Shown: positions 25,907-35,361, numbered from the stretch's first letter. The stretch: 64,000 nt of DNA from Rothia nasimurium (GCF_928391935.1 NZ_CAKMTD010000009.1:1-64000); one strand, 5' to 3'. Notes: generated from the letters alone by a model not told the origin. Numbers and translations are program-made.

Positions 25907-27661
25907 ATGCGTAAAGTTCTCGTTGCCAACCGTGGCGAAATTGCCGTCCGTATTATTGGCGCCTGCGCCGCCCAGGGTATCGCGTCGGTGGCGGTCTACG
26001 CCGATTCGGACGCCGAGGCCCTGCACACCGCCCTGGCCGATGAGGCCTACGCCCTGGAGGGCACCGGCCCGGCCGAAACCTACCTGGATATGGAGAAAGT
26101 CCTGGCGGTTGCGGTGGCCTCGGGGGCTACCGATGTTCACCCCGGCTACGGTTTTTTGGCGGAGAACGCTGATTTTGCCCGGGCAGTAATGGCCGCTGGT
26201 CTAACCTGGATTGGCCCTGCCCCCGAAACTATCGAGGCCCTGGGCGATAAGGTTAAGGCCCGCGAGCTGGCCCAGTCGGTGGGTGCCCCGCTGGCGCCGG
26301 GGTCGGACGGCCCTGTGGCCTCCCCCGAGGAGGCCCGTGCCTTTGCTCAGGAGCACGGCTTGCCCTCTATTATTAAGGCCGCCCACGGTGGTGGCGGGCG
26401 CGGTATGCGTATCGTGCGGGAGCTGGGCGAGGTGGAGGACGCCTTCATCTCGGCTTCGCGGGAGGCTGTAGCTGCTTTCGGCAACGGGGAGTGCTTCATT
26501 GAGCGTTTCCTAGAGAAGCCCCGCCACGTGGAGGCCCAGGTGGCAGCTGATTCCTACGGCAATGTGGTGGTGGTGGGAACCCGCGATTGCTCTCTGCAGC
26601 GTCGTAATCAGAAGCTGATTGAGGAGGCTCCTGCCCCCTTCCTCACCGAAGAGCAGCGGGCTCAGATTGAGCGGGCGTCCGCTGAGATTTTCCGGGCTGC
26701 CGGGTACGTGGGTGTGGGTACTGCCGAGTTTATGGTGGCCCTTGATGGCACCATTTCCTTCCTGGAGGTCAACACCCGCATTCAGGTGGAGCACCCGGTC
26801 ACTGAGGAAGTCACCGGCGTTGACCTGGTAGCCATGCAGCTTGATATCGCAGCGGGCAAGCCCCTGCCCTTTACCGAGACTCCTGAGCCGGTTGGCCATG
26901 CCTTTGAGTTCCGCATCAATGCCGAGGATCCGGCTCGGGGCTTCCTGCCCGCAGCTGGCCGTCTTGAGTCCATCACCGTGCCCTCTGGCCCCGGAATCCG
27001 CTGGGACGCCGGGGTGCGTCCGGGCTCTGTGGTCAGCGGTGAGTTTGACTCTATGCTGGCTAAGCTGATTGTCACCGGCCCGACCCGCGAGGTGGCCCTG
27101 CGCCGGGCCCGCTTCGCCCTGGCCCAGATGGATATCGCCGGGGTGGCGACCGTCCTGCCCTTTGACCGACAGGTGCTTGAGGCCCCGGCCTTTACCGCCG
27201 AGAACGGGGACTTTGGGGTCTACACGACCTGGATTGAGGATTCTTTCCTGGCGTCCGAACCTGCCCAGGGCTACCGTCAGCCCCTGCTGCCGGTGGGTGC
27301 CAGTGTCTTCCCGGGCACCGGCGTCACCCGCTTCACCCTGGAAATTGACGGCACCCCGCACAGGGTGGGTCTGCCCGATTCAGTGTTTGCTTCTTTGGGG
27401 TCGGGCGCGGACGCCGTCGCCCCAGCCAGCGGGCAGGGGCAGGCGGGTGCCGGGCAGGTTCTGGCGCCTATGGGCGGGGCCCTGCTCAAGTACACCGTTG
27501 CTGTGGGCGATGAGGTAGCCTCCGGTGACCAGGTGGCCCTACTGGAGGCCATGAAGACTGAGGTTCCGGTGCTAGCTGAAACTGCCGGTACCGTTGCTGA
27601 GCTCCCCGCCCAGGCAGGCGAGCGCCTGACCGCAGGCCAGGTGCTGGTGGTTTTTGAGTAG
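25907..27661 (+). CDS. Biotin carboxylase with biotin carboxyl carrier domain
   Basis: A 584-residue AccA3/PccA-type protein. The biotin carboxylase part starts RKVLVANRGEIAVRII and has the ATP-grasp glycine loop HGGGGRGMRIV, ERFLEKPRHVEAQV and EVNTRIQVEHPVTEE. The last 75 residues are a biotinyl domain with the biotin-lysine motif EAMKTEV. It carboxylates biotin for an acyl-CoA carboxylase, but no carboxyltransferase gene is nearby. Biotin carboxylase genes often travel with pxp/YcsF genes, so a role in this locus is likely though unproven. The ATG is 8 bp after the pxpBC stop; a GTG overlapping that stop is an alternative. Confidence 0.9.
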   Translation: MRKVLVANRGEIAVRIIGACAAQGIASVAVYADSDAEALHTALADEAYALEGTGPAETYLDMEKVLAVAVASGATDVHPGYGFLAENADFARAVMAAGLTWIGPAPETIEALGDKVKARELAQSVGAPLAPGSDGPVASPEEARAFAQEHGLPSIIKAAHGGGGRGMRIVRELGEVEDAFISASREAVAAFGNGECFIERFLEKPRHVEAQVAADSYGNVVVVGTRDCSLQRRNQKLIEEAPAPFLTEEQRAQIERASAEIFRAAGYVGVGTAEFMVALDGTISFLEVNTRIQVEHPVTEEVTGVDLVAMQLDIAAGKPLPFTETPEPVGHAFEFRINAEDPARGFLPAAGRLESITVPSGPGIRWDAGVRPGSVVSGEFDSMLAKLIVTGPTREVALRRARFALAQMDIAGVATVLPFDRQVLEAPAFTAENGDFGVYTTWIEDSFLASEPAQGYRQPLLPVGASVFPGTGVTRFTLEIDGTPHRVGLPDSVFASLGSGADAVAPASGQGQAGAGQVLAPMGGALLKYTVAVGDEVASGDQVALLEAMKTEVPVLAETAGTVAELPAQAGERLTAGQVLVVFE

Positions 27662-27715
27662 GATTTCGACAAAAACGAGTGCACGGGGGTAATCAGTGTA
27701 TTGACACCCCACCCT

Positions 27716-27829
27716 TGAATTTAGCGCTACTTTTCGAGATACTGTAAGCAGTAGAGTTAGCCCTGGTGCTTATAGCATCACAGCAACTCGACCCCCACTG
27801 TGGCTACGGCAGGTGGGGGTCACCTTTTT
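27716..27829 (+). promoter_or_regulatory. Promoter-terminator unit upstream of gntR
   Basis: The 337-bp gap 27662-27998 holds ttgaat-N17-gatact (a possible promoter, starting near 27719) and then a strong terminator: arms gacccccac (27790-27798) and gtgggggtc (27813-27821) followed by five T. This could end the carboxylase transcript or define an approximately 80-nt small RNA. The rest of the gap, up to the regulator, shows nothing else. Confidence 0.4.
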
Positions 27830-27998
27830 AAAATTCATACACTCGAGCTATGTCGCTCAGATACTTCTCAAAATAGTGAGCTGTCATATCGCTATGGGTT
27901 CGGGCACGCCGGTAAGCCATACATATAGCCTCAGAGACAAGATAACAATTTGTGTGGCTCACGCCCTTTTTGAGATTGTCACAACTACACTTGAAACG

Positions 27999-28685
27999 GT
28001 GAACCCCGAGACCACTACCATTGACCTCGCCCCTTCTCTGGCTGAGATTGCCCGCACCCGGCCGAGTCATGCCCAGACCACTGATTGGGCGGCGGATACC
28101 CTGCGTACCGCGATGGACGCCGGGGCCCTGACCCCCGGGTCTAAGCTCACTGAGGAGCACCTGGCGGGCACCCTGGGTGTTTCCCGGAATACCCTGCGGG
28201 CGGCCTTTACCCTCTTGGAGGCCCAGAACCTGGTGGAGCGTATCCCTAACCGGGGGGTGTTTGTGGCTAAGCCCGGCCCGGAACAGGTTGCCGATTTATT
28301 TATTGAGCGCTGGGCAATTCAGGCGGCTGCCCTGGATATTGCACCGGCAGGCCCTATCCCCCAGGCCCACCGGGCCCTGGCGCGGGCTCAGGAGGCCCGG
28401 GTGCGCGGGTCGGTGACGGGTATGGCGAGCGCTAACCAGGATTTTCACCGGGCCCTGGTTGATCATGCCGGATCTGCCCGCCTGACTCAGGCGATGTCAC
28501 GGATCCTGGCCGAAATGCGTCTGCTCTTCTTTTCTCAGGTGACGGTGCCGGGTTTCCACGCCCCCTATGTGGAGCGCAACGCCCACCTCCTTGCCCTCAT
28601 TGAATCTGGCCAGAAGGAGGCCGCCCGCGCCTACCTGCGGGAGTACCTGGTGGAGTCCCGCAACTACTTCACGCAAGGGTTTTAA
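27999..28685 (+). CDS. GntR-family (FCD subfamily) transcriptional regulator
   Basis: A 228-residue regulator. The winged helix spans about residues 20-85, with GALTPGSKLTEEHLAGTLGV and SRNTLRAAFTLLEAQNLVER. The helical FCD-type ligand domain follows, with NQDFHRALVDHAGS and the closing RAYLREYLVESRNYF. I chose the GTG at 27999 as the family-like start; the frame is open further upstream but runs through a terminator. In position it matches KipR-like regulators of 5-oxoprolinase loci and probably binds the palindrome attgttgaacaat found at 24040 and 30101. Confidence 0.85.
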   Translation: MNPETTTIDLAPSLAEIARTRPSHAQTTDWAADTLRTAMDAGALTPGSKLTEEHLAGTLGVSRNTLRAAFTLLEAQNLVERIPNRGVFVAKPGPEQVADLFIERWAIQAAALDIAPAGPIPQAHRALARAQEARVRGSVTGMASANQDFHRALVDHAGSARLTQAMSRILAEMRLLFFSQVTVPGFHAPYVERNAHLLALIESGQKEAARAYLREYLVESRNYFTQGF

Positions 28686-28691
28686 AGCGTC

Positions 28692-28744
28692 AAGGACGCC
28701 CCCGCCCCGCCTTTCGTGGTGAAAGGTGGGGCGGGTGCGTCCTT
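28692..28744 (+). terminator. Strong terminator between gntR and the transporter gene
   Basis: Long stem aaggacgc...gcgtcctt with inner cccgccccgcctttc / gaaaggtggggcggg. It lies between the convergent gntR and transporter genes. Confidence 0.8.
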
Positions 28745-28777
28745 GTGTACTACCGGTCTAGGTGGCAGGGGCGGGGT

Positions 28778-30007
28778 TTAGCCGGCCCAGAGGGCGGCGA
28801 TACCGCTGAGGGACTTGTAGCCCAGGTAGATGGTGAGCAGCCAGGAGATCCAGCCGATGGCGATGAGCCAGACGGGGTAGGCGTAACCCTTGAGCAGGGT
28901 CTTGGCGCGGAAGGTTGCCACAAACAGCAGAACCGCAAAACCGACCGGCAGGATCAGACCGTTGACGGCACCGGCAACGATCAGCAAGGTGGCGGGGGCC
29001 TTACCGGCGATAACGAAGACGATGGTTGAGACGACGATGAAGCCGATGGTCAGGGCGTTTTTGACGGTCACGGAGGTCTTGGAGGAGGTCAGGAAGGACA
29101 CCGAGGTGAAGGCGGCGCCGATAACGGAGGAGATCGCTGCGCCCCAGAGGATGAGGCCGAAGAGGCGGGTGCCCATTTCACCGGCGGCGACGCCGAAGGC
29201 CTGGCCTGCGATGGACTTTTCGGTGTCGAAGGCGTAGCCGGTGGCTACCACGCCGAGGATGGCGAGGAAGAGGAGGAAGCGCATGATACCGGTGATGATA
29301 ATGCCGGTGACGGAGGAGCGGGAGATGTCCTTGACGTATTCGGTGCCTGAGATTCCGGCGTCGAGCATGCGGTGGGCACCGGCGTAGGTGATGTAGCCGC
29401 CCACGGTGCCGCCAACCAGGGTGGTAATAACAGTGAAGTTCACTTCACTGGGAATGACGGTATTTTTGAGGGCTTCACCGACGGGCGGGTTGGAGACAAT
29501 CGCGACGTAGAGGGTTGCCAGGATCATGACGGCGCCGAGGGCGACAACAATGCGGTCCAGGGCTACACCGGCTCGTTTGGAGAGGAAGACGCCGATGGCC
29601 AGGACGGCGGTGACGATACCGCCGGTGGTGGCGTCCAGGCCGAGCATGGAGTTCAGACCCAGGCCACCGCCTGCGACGTTGCCGACGTTGAAGACGAAGC
29701 CGCCGAGGGCGACGAGGACGGCGAGGAAGATTCCGAGGCCGGGTAGGACGGAGTTGGCGAGTTCTTGGGCTTTCATGCCGGAGACGCCGATGACGCGCCA
29801 GACGTTGAGCTGGACGGCGATGTCGATGAGGATGGAGACCAGGATGGCGAAGGCGAAGGCTGCGCCCATCTGGTAGGTGAATTGGCCGGTCTGGGTGATG
29901 AAGCCGGGGCCGATGGCGCTGGTGGCCATGAGGAAGAGGGCGCCGAGGAGGGCGGTGCGGCGGCCTTTCTCGGCCTGTTCCTTGGGGATGATGAGGGCGT
30001 CAGCCAT
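28778..30007 (-). CDS. NRAMP-superfamily transporter (YcsG-like), putative 5-oxoproline importer
   Basis: A 409-residue membrane protein with about 11 segments of the NRAMP superfamily. True metal transporters carry DPGN in segment 1 and MPH in segment 6. Here segment 1 reads ATSAIGPGFITQTGQ, and the segment 6 region reads TYAGAHRMLDAG, so both metal motifs are absent. B. subtilis ycsG, also NRAMP-like, sits with pxp/kip genes. I infer transport of 5-oxoproline or a related compound and not of metal. GGGAG precedes the ATG at 30007, and the shared palindrome lies 94 bp upstream. Confidence 0.75.
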   Translation of the reverse strand: MADALIIPKEQAEKGRRTALLGALFLMATSAIGPGFITQTGQFTYQMGAAFAFAILVSILIDIAVQLNVWRVIGVSGMKAQELANSVLPGLGIFLAVLVALGGFVFNVGNVAGGGLGLNSMLGLDATTGGIVTAVLAIGVFLSKRAGVALDRIVVALGAVMILATLYVAIVSNPPVGEALKNTVIPSEVNFTVITTLVGGTVGGYITYAGAHRMLDAGISGTEYVKDISRSSVTGIIITGIMRFLLFLAILGVVATGYAFDTEKSIAGQAFGVAAGEMGTRLFGLILWGAAISSVIGAAFTSVSFLTSSKTSVTVKNALTIGFIVVSTIVFVIAGKAPATLLIVAGAVNGLILPVGFAVLLFVATFRAKTLLKGYAYPVWLIAIGWISWLLTIYLGYKSLSGIAALWAG

Positions 30008-30100
30008 GTGTGTTACTCCCTGTCTCTGGAGGACGCTACGGGCGGCCGACCCTCTTGAGGGGGCGCCGGTGCGTTCTAGGTCATAGAGATAGATTACACA

Positions 30101-30113
30101 ATTGTTGAACAAT
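30101..30113 (-). promoter_or_regulatory. GntR-type operator upstream of the NRAMP-like gene
   Basis: Perfect palindrome attgttgaacaat, identical to 24040-24052. Confidence 0.65.
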
Positions 30114-30162
30114 CGCAAGATGTTTCTCAAGCCCTGCCCCCGAGAGGCCCTCAAAGACAGGA

Positions 30163-30211
30163 CCGCCCGGCAGTCAACTCAGGATACTTCCGGGGCCTAA
30201 CTGCCGGGCGG
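30163..30211 (-). terminator. Terminator-like inverted repeat after the wall-protein gene
   Basis: Perfect 12-bp arms ccgcccggcagt (30163-30174) and actgccgggcgg (30200-30211) with a 25-nt loop, about 30 bp past the wall-protein stop. Confidence 0.55.
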
Positions 30212-30239
30212 TAGATTCACCCGCACGGGGTTGTGGGGC

Positions 30240-33083
30240 CTAGCGCTGGCGGCGGCGCAGGGTCAGGACGCCAGCCGTCAGGGCTGCGAGTCCAGCTAGG
30301 CCAAGACCGGCCACCTGGGCACCGGTGGAGGCAAGCACCCCGCCACTTGCAGCAGGCTGGCTACCTGCAGGCTGGGCGGCAGGCTGGAAGCCCTGCTGGG
30401 TTCCGGCACCACCGTTCGGGGTATCCGCCTGGACGCCGGGGGTTGCGGACTGGCTTGCCCCTGAAGTGGCGCCGGGGGTGGGATCAGGCTGGCTGCTGGT
30501 GCTAGGGGCAGGGGCCGGCTGGGGCGCAAAGACGGGCAGGCTGCTGGGGTCGGCACTCGGCACAGGGCTGGGCTGACCGGTCGGCTCGACGCTGGGTTCA
30601 ACACTGGGTTCTACAGTCGGTTCAACACTGGGTTCGACGCTGGGCTCCACAGTCGGCTCGGCACTAGGTTCGACGCTGGGCTCAACAGTCGGTTCAGCAC
30701 TGGGTTCTACAGTCGGCTCAACAGTCGGTTCAGGGCTGGGCTCTGCAACTGCGGTGAGGCAGTCGTCGATGGCCTGCTGGCCGACGGCAAATACGGTCTG
30801 CTGGGTTTCGCTGCGGGCGGTAGTGCCGTCCGGCAGCGGGGCGCTGTAGTAGACGTCGAAGGCGTAGGTGCCGGGGGTGGTGAAGACCCAGTTGGCGTGG
30901 GCGTGGGTGGCGAAGTCAATGCTGATGGCGGTCTTGGCCTGCTCTAGGGCGGCCCCGCCGACGGCGTGGAGGGTCACTGCACCTGCGAAGTCCTGTTCGT
31001 AGACCCCGTAGGAGGCCCCCTGGGGCAGGGTCTTGGGGACCAGGTGCAGGGTGACGGGCCCGGTCAGCTGGCTGTAGTCGACGTCCTGGGTGTTCCAGCC
31101 GGGCCAGATGATTCCGGGTTGCTGGGTTTGGGGCAGGCCGTAGAATTCGCTTCCTGCTGGGCCGAGGAAGTCTAGTTCGGGGGCCATGAGCTGGGGGGTG
31201 CGGGTGAAGCGGGCTGCCTCGGCCACCCCGAAAGCGACCTCGTTGAGGGAGCGTTCGGTGGTGTCGGTGGTGATTTGTCGGGTTTCGTCCTTGAGGGCCA
31301 GGGCCAGGGCACCCCCGGCGAGGGTGGCCTTGATGTCGACGTGCCCGTCGGTGAGCAGGTAGCGGCCGGCCAGGTCAGGGGCCTGGCACTGCTGGGCGGG
31401 CAGGGCCGGGGACGGGGCCGGGGTCGGCTCGATGCTGGGGGCCGGGCTGGGCTCCGGTGAAGGAGTCGGGCTGGGTTCAGGGCTCGGTTCCGGGCTAGGC
31501 TCGGGGCTGGGGGTCGGCTGCTGGACGGGCTCGGTAAGGGTCAGGCTGTCTGCTGTGGTGTAGCCCTGCCCGGGCTGGTATTCGCTGGTGACGGTATGCC
31601 GGGCGGTGCGGGCGTCCATGTCAGGGTGGGGGGTGATAGCCAGGATCAGGTGGTGGTTTTTGAGCCAGCTGGCGGCGCTGAGGTAGCAGCTGGCGGTCCC
31701 GTTATCGACGAAGGTGTAGCAGTTGGCTGAGCCTGAGGCTGAGTCTGCGTTGCGGTACATGCCTGCGTGGAGGTAGGCCCTGACGGTGGGGTCGGCGAAC
31801 TTAACCTGGACCAGGTTGTAGCCTTCCTTGTCGGAGGGGGCGACGCTGACGGTGTAGTCGCCGCTGGTTAGCTGGTGGTGGCCGGTGGGCAGGACGGTGT
31901 TGCGGGGGTCGTTGACGGGGGTAGGCCAGGTGCCTTCCCCTGCAGCTGAGCGGACGGAGACGGTCCCGCCGGTCGTGTAGGTGAGGGCGGGGGTGACCCA
32001 CTTGGCGGCTGTGGCGCCGGGGGCTGCGGCGGCGCCGTCCGGAATGAAGACGCCCTGGATCTGGGAATCTAGGGAACCTAGCATTTCTGACCAGGTGGCC
32101 TTGCCGCCCTCAACGCGCACGTCGGTGAGGAAGTAGCCCTGGTTGTAGAGGGTGAGGGTGCCGGAGACGTCGGTGCGGCCGGCGTCGAAGCTGATGTCGG
32201 TGAGGTGCTGGTCGCCGTCCTTTTCGTGGACGGCCTTGGGGGCCAGGGTCAGGCTGTAGTTTTCCCTGGTGAGGGGGGTGGTGAGGGCCTTGTTATAGGT
32301 GTCAATCAGGGGGGCTTCGGTTGCGATCCCCTCACCGTCCACGGGGCGGCTGCCGCCCACCTGCCAGACGGCGGTGGTGGGCTTGGATTCGATGGTCTGG
32401 CCGTCAAGCCCGCGGGCGACGGTGCGGTAGGTGACCTCGTAGCGGCCGGGGCGGGAGAAGGTAGTGAAGTTGTGGGTGTGGGCGCCGGGGGTGAGCACGG
32501 CCGACTGGAAGTCGGGGTCGGTGGAGCTGAGCATACGGCGCACATCGTTGGGGAAGTAGTTGGAGCGGTAGGTGAACATCTCCATGACACCGGGGCCCTT
32601 GACGTTGAGCAAATCCAGGGTGAAGGTTCCGTCGCGGAAGTTTTCAATGGGGATGTCGGTGTCTGCCCCGAAGCCGATCCAGGCTGGGTTGTGGTTGCCG
32701 TAGGGCAGGGAGGGGGCCATGTAGAGTTGCTGGCCGGGTTCGCCCAGGAAGCGGGCGTTGGGGGAATCAGGCACGGTGAAGATGTACTGGTTGGTGGCAG
32801 ATTCGCGGGCTGAGTAGCCCTTGCCGATCCAGAGGACGGACTTGTCAAAGGGGACGAGGGCGTCGTTCTTGTCACCGTGGGGCATTTTGCCGTAGAGGCT
32901 GAAGCTGTTGTTTTCCCAGACGGTTTGGGGGGCGTCGATGTGGGCTTGGGTGCCGACGATTTTGCCGTCGTCGGGGCCTGCAATTGCGGGCATGGAAGAC
33001 CCGATGAGGGCGGCGATGGCGAGGGCTGAGAGGGTCAGGGCGGGGGTTTTTCGGACGCGGACGCCGGGGGCTGGTTGGTGCAT
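30240..33083 (-). CDS. Large cell-wall anchored protein with actinobacterial surface repeats (choice-of-anchor M)
   Basis: A 947-residue secreted protein. A signal peptide (ALTLSALAIAALIGSSMPAIA) is followed by P_ac_wall_RPT-type modules: GQQLYMAPSLPYGNHNPAWIGFG, THNFTTFSRPGRYEVTYR, and later LPQTQQPGIIWPGWNTQ with HAHANWVFTTPGTYAFDVYY. Two Pro/Ser/Glu stretches, one PSPEPSPEP-like and one built on VEPS/VEPT units, form stalks. The C-terminus has LASTG, a hydrophobic span and RRRQR, a sortase signal. This family travels with a metal ABC transporter and is thought to capture or present metal at the wall. It is divergent from that operon across a Zur/Fur-like box. I chose the ATG at 33083, which has AGAAAG upstream and leads straight into the signal peptide. 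Confidence 0.85.
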   Translation of the reverse strand: MHQPAPGVRVRKTPALTLSALAIAALIGSSMPAIAGPDDGKIVGTQAHIDAPQTVWENNSFSLYGKMPHGDKNDALVPFDKSVLWIGKGYSARESATNQYIFTVPDSPNARFLGEPGQQLYMAPSLPYGNHNPAWIGFGADTDIPIENFRDGTFTLDLLNVKGPGVMEMFTYRSNYFPNDVRRMLSSTDPDFQSAVLTPGAHTHNFTTFSRPGRYEVTYRTVARGLDGQTIESKPTTAVWQVGGSRPVDGEGIATEAPLIDTYNKALTTPLTRENYSLTLAPKAVHEKDGDQHLTDISFDAGRTDVSGTLTLYNQGYFLTDVRVEGGKATWSEMLGSLDSQIQGVFIPDGAAAAPGATAAKWVTPALTYTTGGTVSVRSAAGEGTWPTPVNDPRNTVLPTGHHQLTSGDYTVSVAPSDKEGYNLVQVKFADPTVRAYLHAGMYRNADSASGSANCYTFVDNGTASCYLSAASWLKNHHLILAITPHPDMDARTARHTVTSEYQPGQGYTTADSLTLTEPVQQPTPSPEPSPEPSPEPSPTPSPEPSPAPSIEPTPAPSPALPAQQCQAPDLAGRYLLTDGHVDIKATLAGGALALALKDETRQITTDTTERSLNEVAFGVAEAARFTRTPQLMAPELDFLGPAGSEFYGLPQTQQPGIIWPGWNTQDVDYSQLTGPVTLHLVPKTLPQGASYGVYEQDFAGAVTLHAVGGAALEQAKTAISIDFATHAHANWVFTTPGTYAFDVYYSAPLPDGTTARSETQQTVFAVGQQAIDDCLTAVAEPSPEPTVEPTVEPSAEPTVEPSVEPSAEPTVEPSVEPSVEPTVEPSVEPSVEPTGQPSPVPSADPSSLPVFAPQPAPAPSTSSQPDPTPGATSGASQSATPGVQADTPNGGAGTQQGFQPAAQPAGSQPAASGGVLASTGAQVAGLGLAGLAALTAGVLTLRRRQR

Positions 33084-33145
33084 GGTGTGTGCTTTCTCGG
33101 TGGTGGGGTTGGGTGGTTCGGCAGTGACCCACCCAAGGAGTTGAG

Positions 33146-33158
33146 AATGATTATCATT
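33146..33158. promoter_or_regulatory. Zur/Fur-type operator in the divergent promoter
   Basis: Perfect 13-bp palindrome aatgattatcatt within ttgagaatgattatcattaa. It has the form of Fur-superfamily (Zur, Fur) boxes and lies 63 bp before the wall-protein start and 92 bp before the start of the ABC operon, so it can control both. Confidence 0.75.
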
Positions 33159-33249
33159 AAAGATAGAGTGGGTGCCAGAGAAAAGCAAACAGGGCACACT
33201 GCTGTGCCCTCAACACACACCTGCACGAGCACTAGAAAGTACCCCTCCT

Positions 33250-35358
33250 ATGCAGTTTCCCCTCCGTCCCTTTTCCGTTGCCGCCCTGGCCCTAGGCCTC
33301 TCCCTGGGCCCCCTGGCCGTCAACCCCAGCGTCGCCACGGAGGCCACCCAGACCCCCGAGGCAAGCGTCACAGCAACCACCAGCCCCGAGGCTGCCCCCG
33401 TCACCGTCCTGCGTACCGAACACACTGACGCCGTCGCCCTGGCCCTGGTCAATGGCCAACTAGACCTCTTCACCTACGCCGACCTGCCCGGAGCCCCCCG
33501 CACCCGCCTGGATCCTGCCACCACCGTCTTCAACCTGGAAGATAAGGGGGAAACCCGCGTCCAGGTCCCGGCAGGCTTTGACTTCCTGGGCCAGGAGGGC
33601 CAAACCATCTGGCTGGCCCCCCAAACCCAGGTTGCAAACGTCATCTGGCCGGGCTGGAACACCGAAGATATCCGCCCCGGCTCCCTGGCTGGAGACGCCC
33701 TGACCCTAGAACTGGTGGGGGCTAAAACCCCGGACGGCGGTGCCGTCGAGGTCTTCCAATCCTCCCCCTTTGGCACCTCCCGGGTCTTCAGCTCCCGCGA
33801 GAAGCTCCCTGCCCTCACCCAGCCTGTGGGGGCCCACGTCCACGCCAACTGGGCCTTCACCGCCCTGGGCACCTACGAACTGACCTTCAAAGCCAGCGCC
33901 ACCCTGGCCGACGGCACCCCCGTCTCTTCCGAGCAGACCTACACCTTTGTGGTGGGTCAGGCCCCCTCCCCGGAGGGCACCCCCGCCCCCGAAGCAAGCG
34001 AACCGGCCCCGCAAACCCCCGAGGCACCAGCCCCCACCACCCCGGCACCGAGTGAGCCCACAACCGGCGAAACAGCGCCGGGTCATTCTGAGACCGACCA
34101 GCCCGCCCCGTCAGAGCCCACCTACCCGGAGTTTGTGAACGCTCCAGCCCCGGCCGCCCCGGCCCCCACCACTCCGGCAGGCCGCGCCCCTGAAGCCCCC
34201 AGCCAGCAGGCAGGCCAGCAGCACGCAGCCCCGGCTGCCCCGGCCCCCCAGCAGCAGGTAGCAGGCGCCCCAGCAGGGTCATCAGCCCCTGCCCAGTGCC
34301 TAGCTACTGAAGAAGTCATCAAGACCGCCGACCAGGCTGCCGCTCAAGCTGCGGGCCAGGAGGCCAGCACCCCAACCGCCAACCGGGCGTCCTTCACCGA
34401 ACTGCCCGCCAAGCCCCGGTTTAGCATTGTCACCGCAACCAACACCGGGTCCGACCGGGCCACCAGCGGCCACTTCGACTTTGGAGCCGTCCTGAATGGT
34501 GGGGCCCTGAGTGCCCAGGTTAAGGACGACCGCACCTCCCCCGCCGTCTGGAAGCAGCCCGGGGCCCTCACCTTCATCCTGGGTGATGCCGCCAAGACCA
34601 AACTCCCGGCAGGCATGGACCATATCGCCCCGGCAGGGAGCGAGGTCTACCTCATCGGAGCTACCCAGCAGGCCAACGTCCCCTGGGTAGGCTGGAACAC
34701 CCAGAACCCCGCCCTTGTCGACCAGGCGGCAGGCCCCGTCACCCTGACCCTGAGCGACCTCCAGGGCCCGGGCCGTCTCTCCGTCTTCCTCTCGGGCAAC
34801 TTCGGCGGTGCGGGCACCCCCGTCTTCAACGGGGTGGGGGACTCCTTCTCCGTACCGCTCAACACCCACCAGCACGGCAACTGGGTCTTCACCGCCCCCG
34901 GTATCTACACCGCGACCCTGACCTGGTCAGCCAAACTCAAGGACGGCTCCACCCAGACCGCCACCGGAACCCTCCGCTTTGAAGTAGGCGACGTGAGTGC
35001 CGCCCAAGCCCCCCGCGGTGACAAGGCCCAAGCCCCCGCCGCCCAGGCCCCCACCACCGCACCTGGTTCCTCCCAGGAGAACCAGCAGGGCCCCAGGCCC
35101 GGTAGCGTCGACCAGGCCACCGGCATTGTCACCCGCCCCGACGGCAGCCAGGTGCGGATCGTCGGGAAGACCGCCAGCGGCGCTGATTGCGACCTAACCG
35201 CCAGCCAGCTGGCTGAAGCCCAGCAGGCCTCTGCCCGTGGGGAGCTGGCCTACACCGGTTCCTCAGCCATCTCCGCCCTCACTCTTGGCGGCCTGCTCGC
35301 CCTGGTGGCCGGTGGCCTGGCCCTGGTAGCTGCCCGCCGCCGCACCCGGGGAGCTTAA
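33250..35358 (+). CDS. Wall-anchored ABC-transporter-associated repeat protein
   Basis: A 702-residue secreted protein of the type named putative ABC transporter-associated repeat protein. A signal peptide follows MQFPLRPF. Two full modules are present: the first with WLAPQTQVANVIWPGWNTED and HVHANWAFTALGTYELTF (about 120-240), the second with EVYLIGATQQANVPWVGWNT and HQHGNWVFTAPGIYTATL (about 455-570). A Pro/Ala-rich region separates them. The tail LAYTGSS, a membrane span and AARRRTRGA is a sortase signal. It is first in a tightly packed five-gene operon. I chose the ATG at 33250 because it leads directly into the signal peptide; the ribosome site is weak. Confidence 0.85.
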   Translation: MQFPLRPFSVAALALGLSLGPLAVNPSVATEATQTPEASVTATTSPEAAPVTVLRTEHTDAVALALVNGQLDLFTYADLPGAPRTRLDPATTVFNLEDKGETRVQVPAGFDFLGQEGQTIWLAPQTQVANVIWPGWNTEDIRPGSLAGDALTLELVGAKTPDGGAVEVFQSSPFGTSRVFSSREKLPALTQPVGAHVHANWAFTALGTYELTFKASATLADGTPVSSEQTYTFVVGQAPSPEGTPAPEASEPAPQTPEAPAPTTPAPSEPTTGETAPGHSETDQPAPSEPTYPEFVNAPAPAAPAPTTPAGRAPEAPSQQAGQQHAAPAAPAPQQQVAGAPAGSSAPAQCLATEEVIKTADQAAAQAAGQEASTPTANRASFTELPAKPRFSIVTATNTGSDRATSGHFDFGAVLNGGALSAQVKDDRTSPAVWKQPGALTFILGDAAKTKLPAGMDHIAPAGSEVYLIGATQQANVPWVGWNTQNPALVDQAAGPVTLTLSDLQGPGRLSVFLSGNFGGAGTPVFNGVGDSFSVPLNTHQHGNWVFTAPGIYTATLTWSAKLKDGSTQTATGTLRFEVGDVSAAQAPRGDKAQAPAAQAPTTAPGSSQENQQGPRPGSVDQATGIVTRPDGSQVRIVGKTASGADCDLTASQLAEAQQASARGELAYTGSSAISALTLGGLLALVAGGLALVAARRRTRGA

Positions 35359-35361
35359 CCC

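Noticed and set aside
24126..27361. Long leftward frames opposite pxpBC and the carboxylase
   Set aside because: They are antisense shadows caused by high GC at third positions; the forward products are clear family members.
32205..32983. Long frames on both strands within the wall-protein gene
   Set aside because: They are low-complexity shadows of the real leftward gene.
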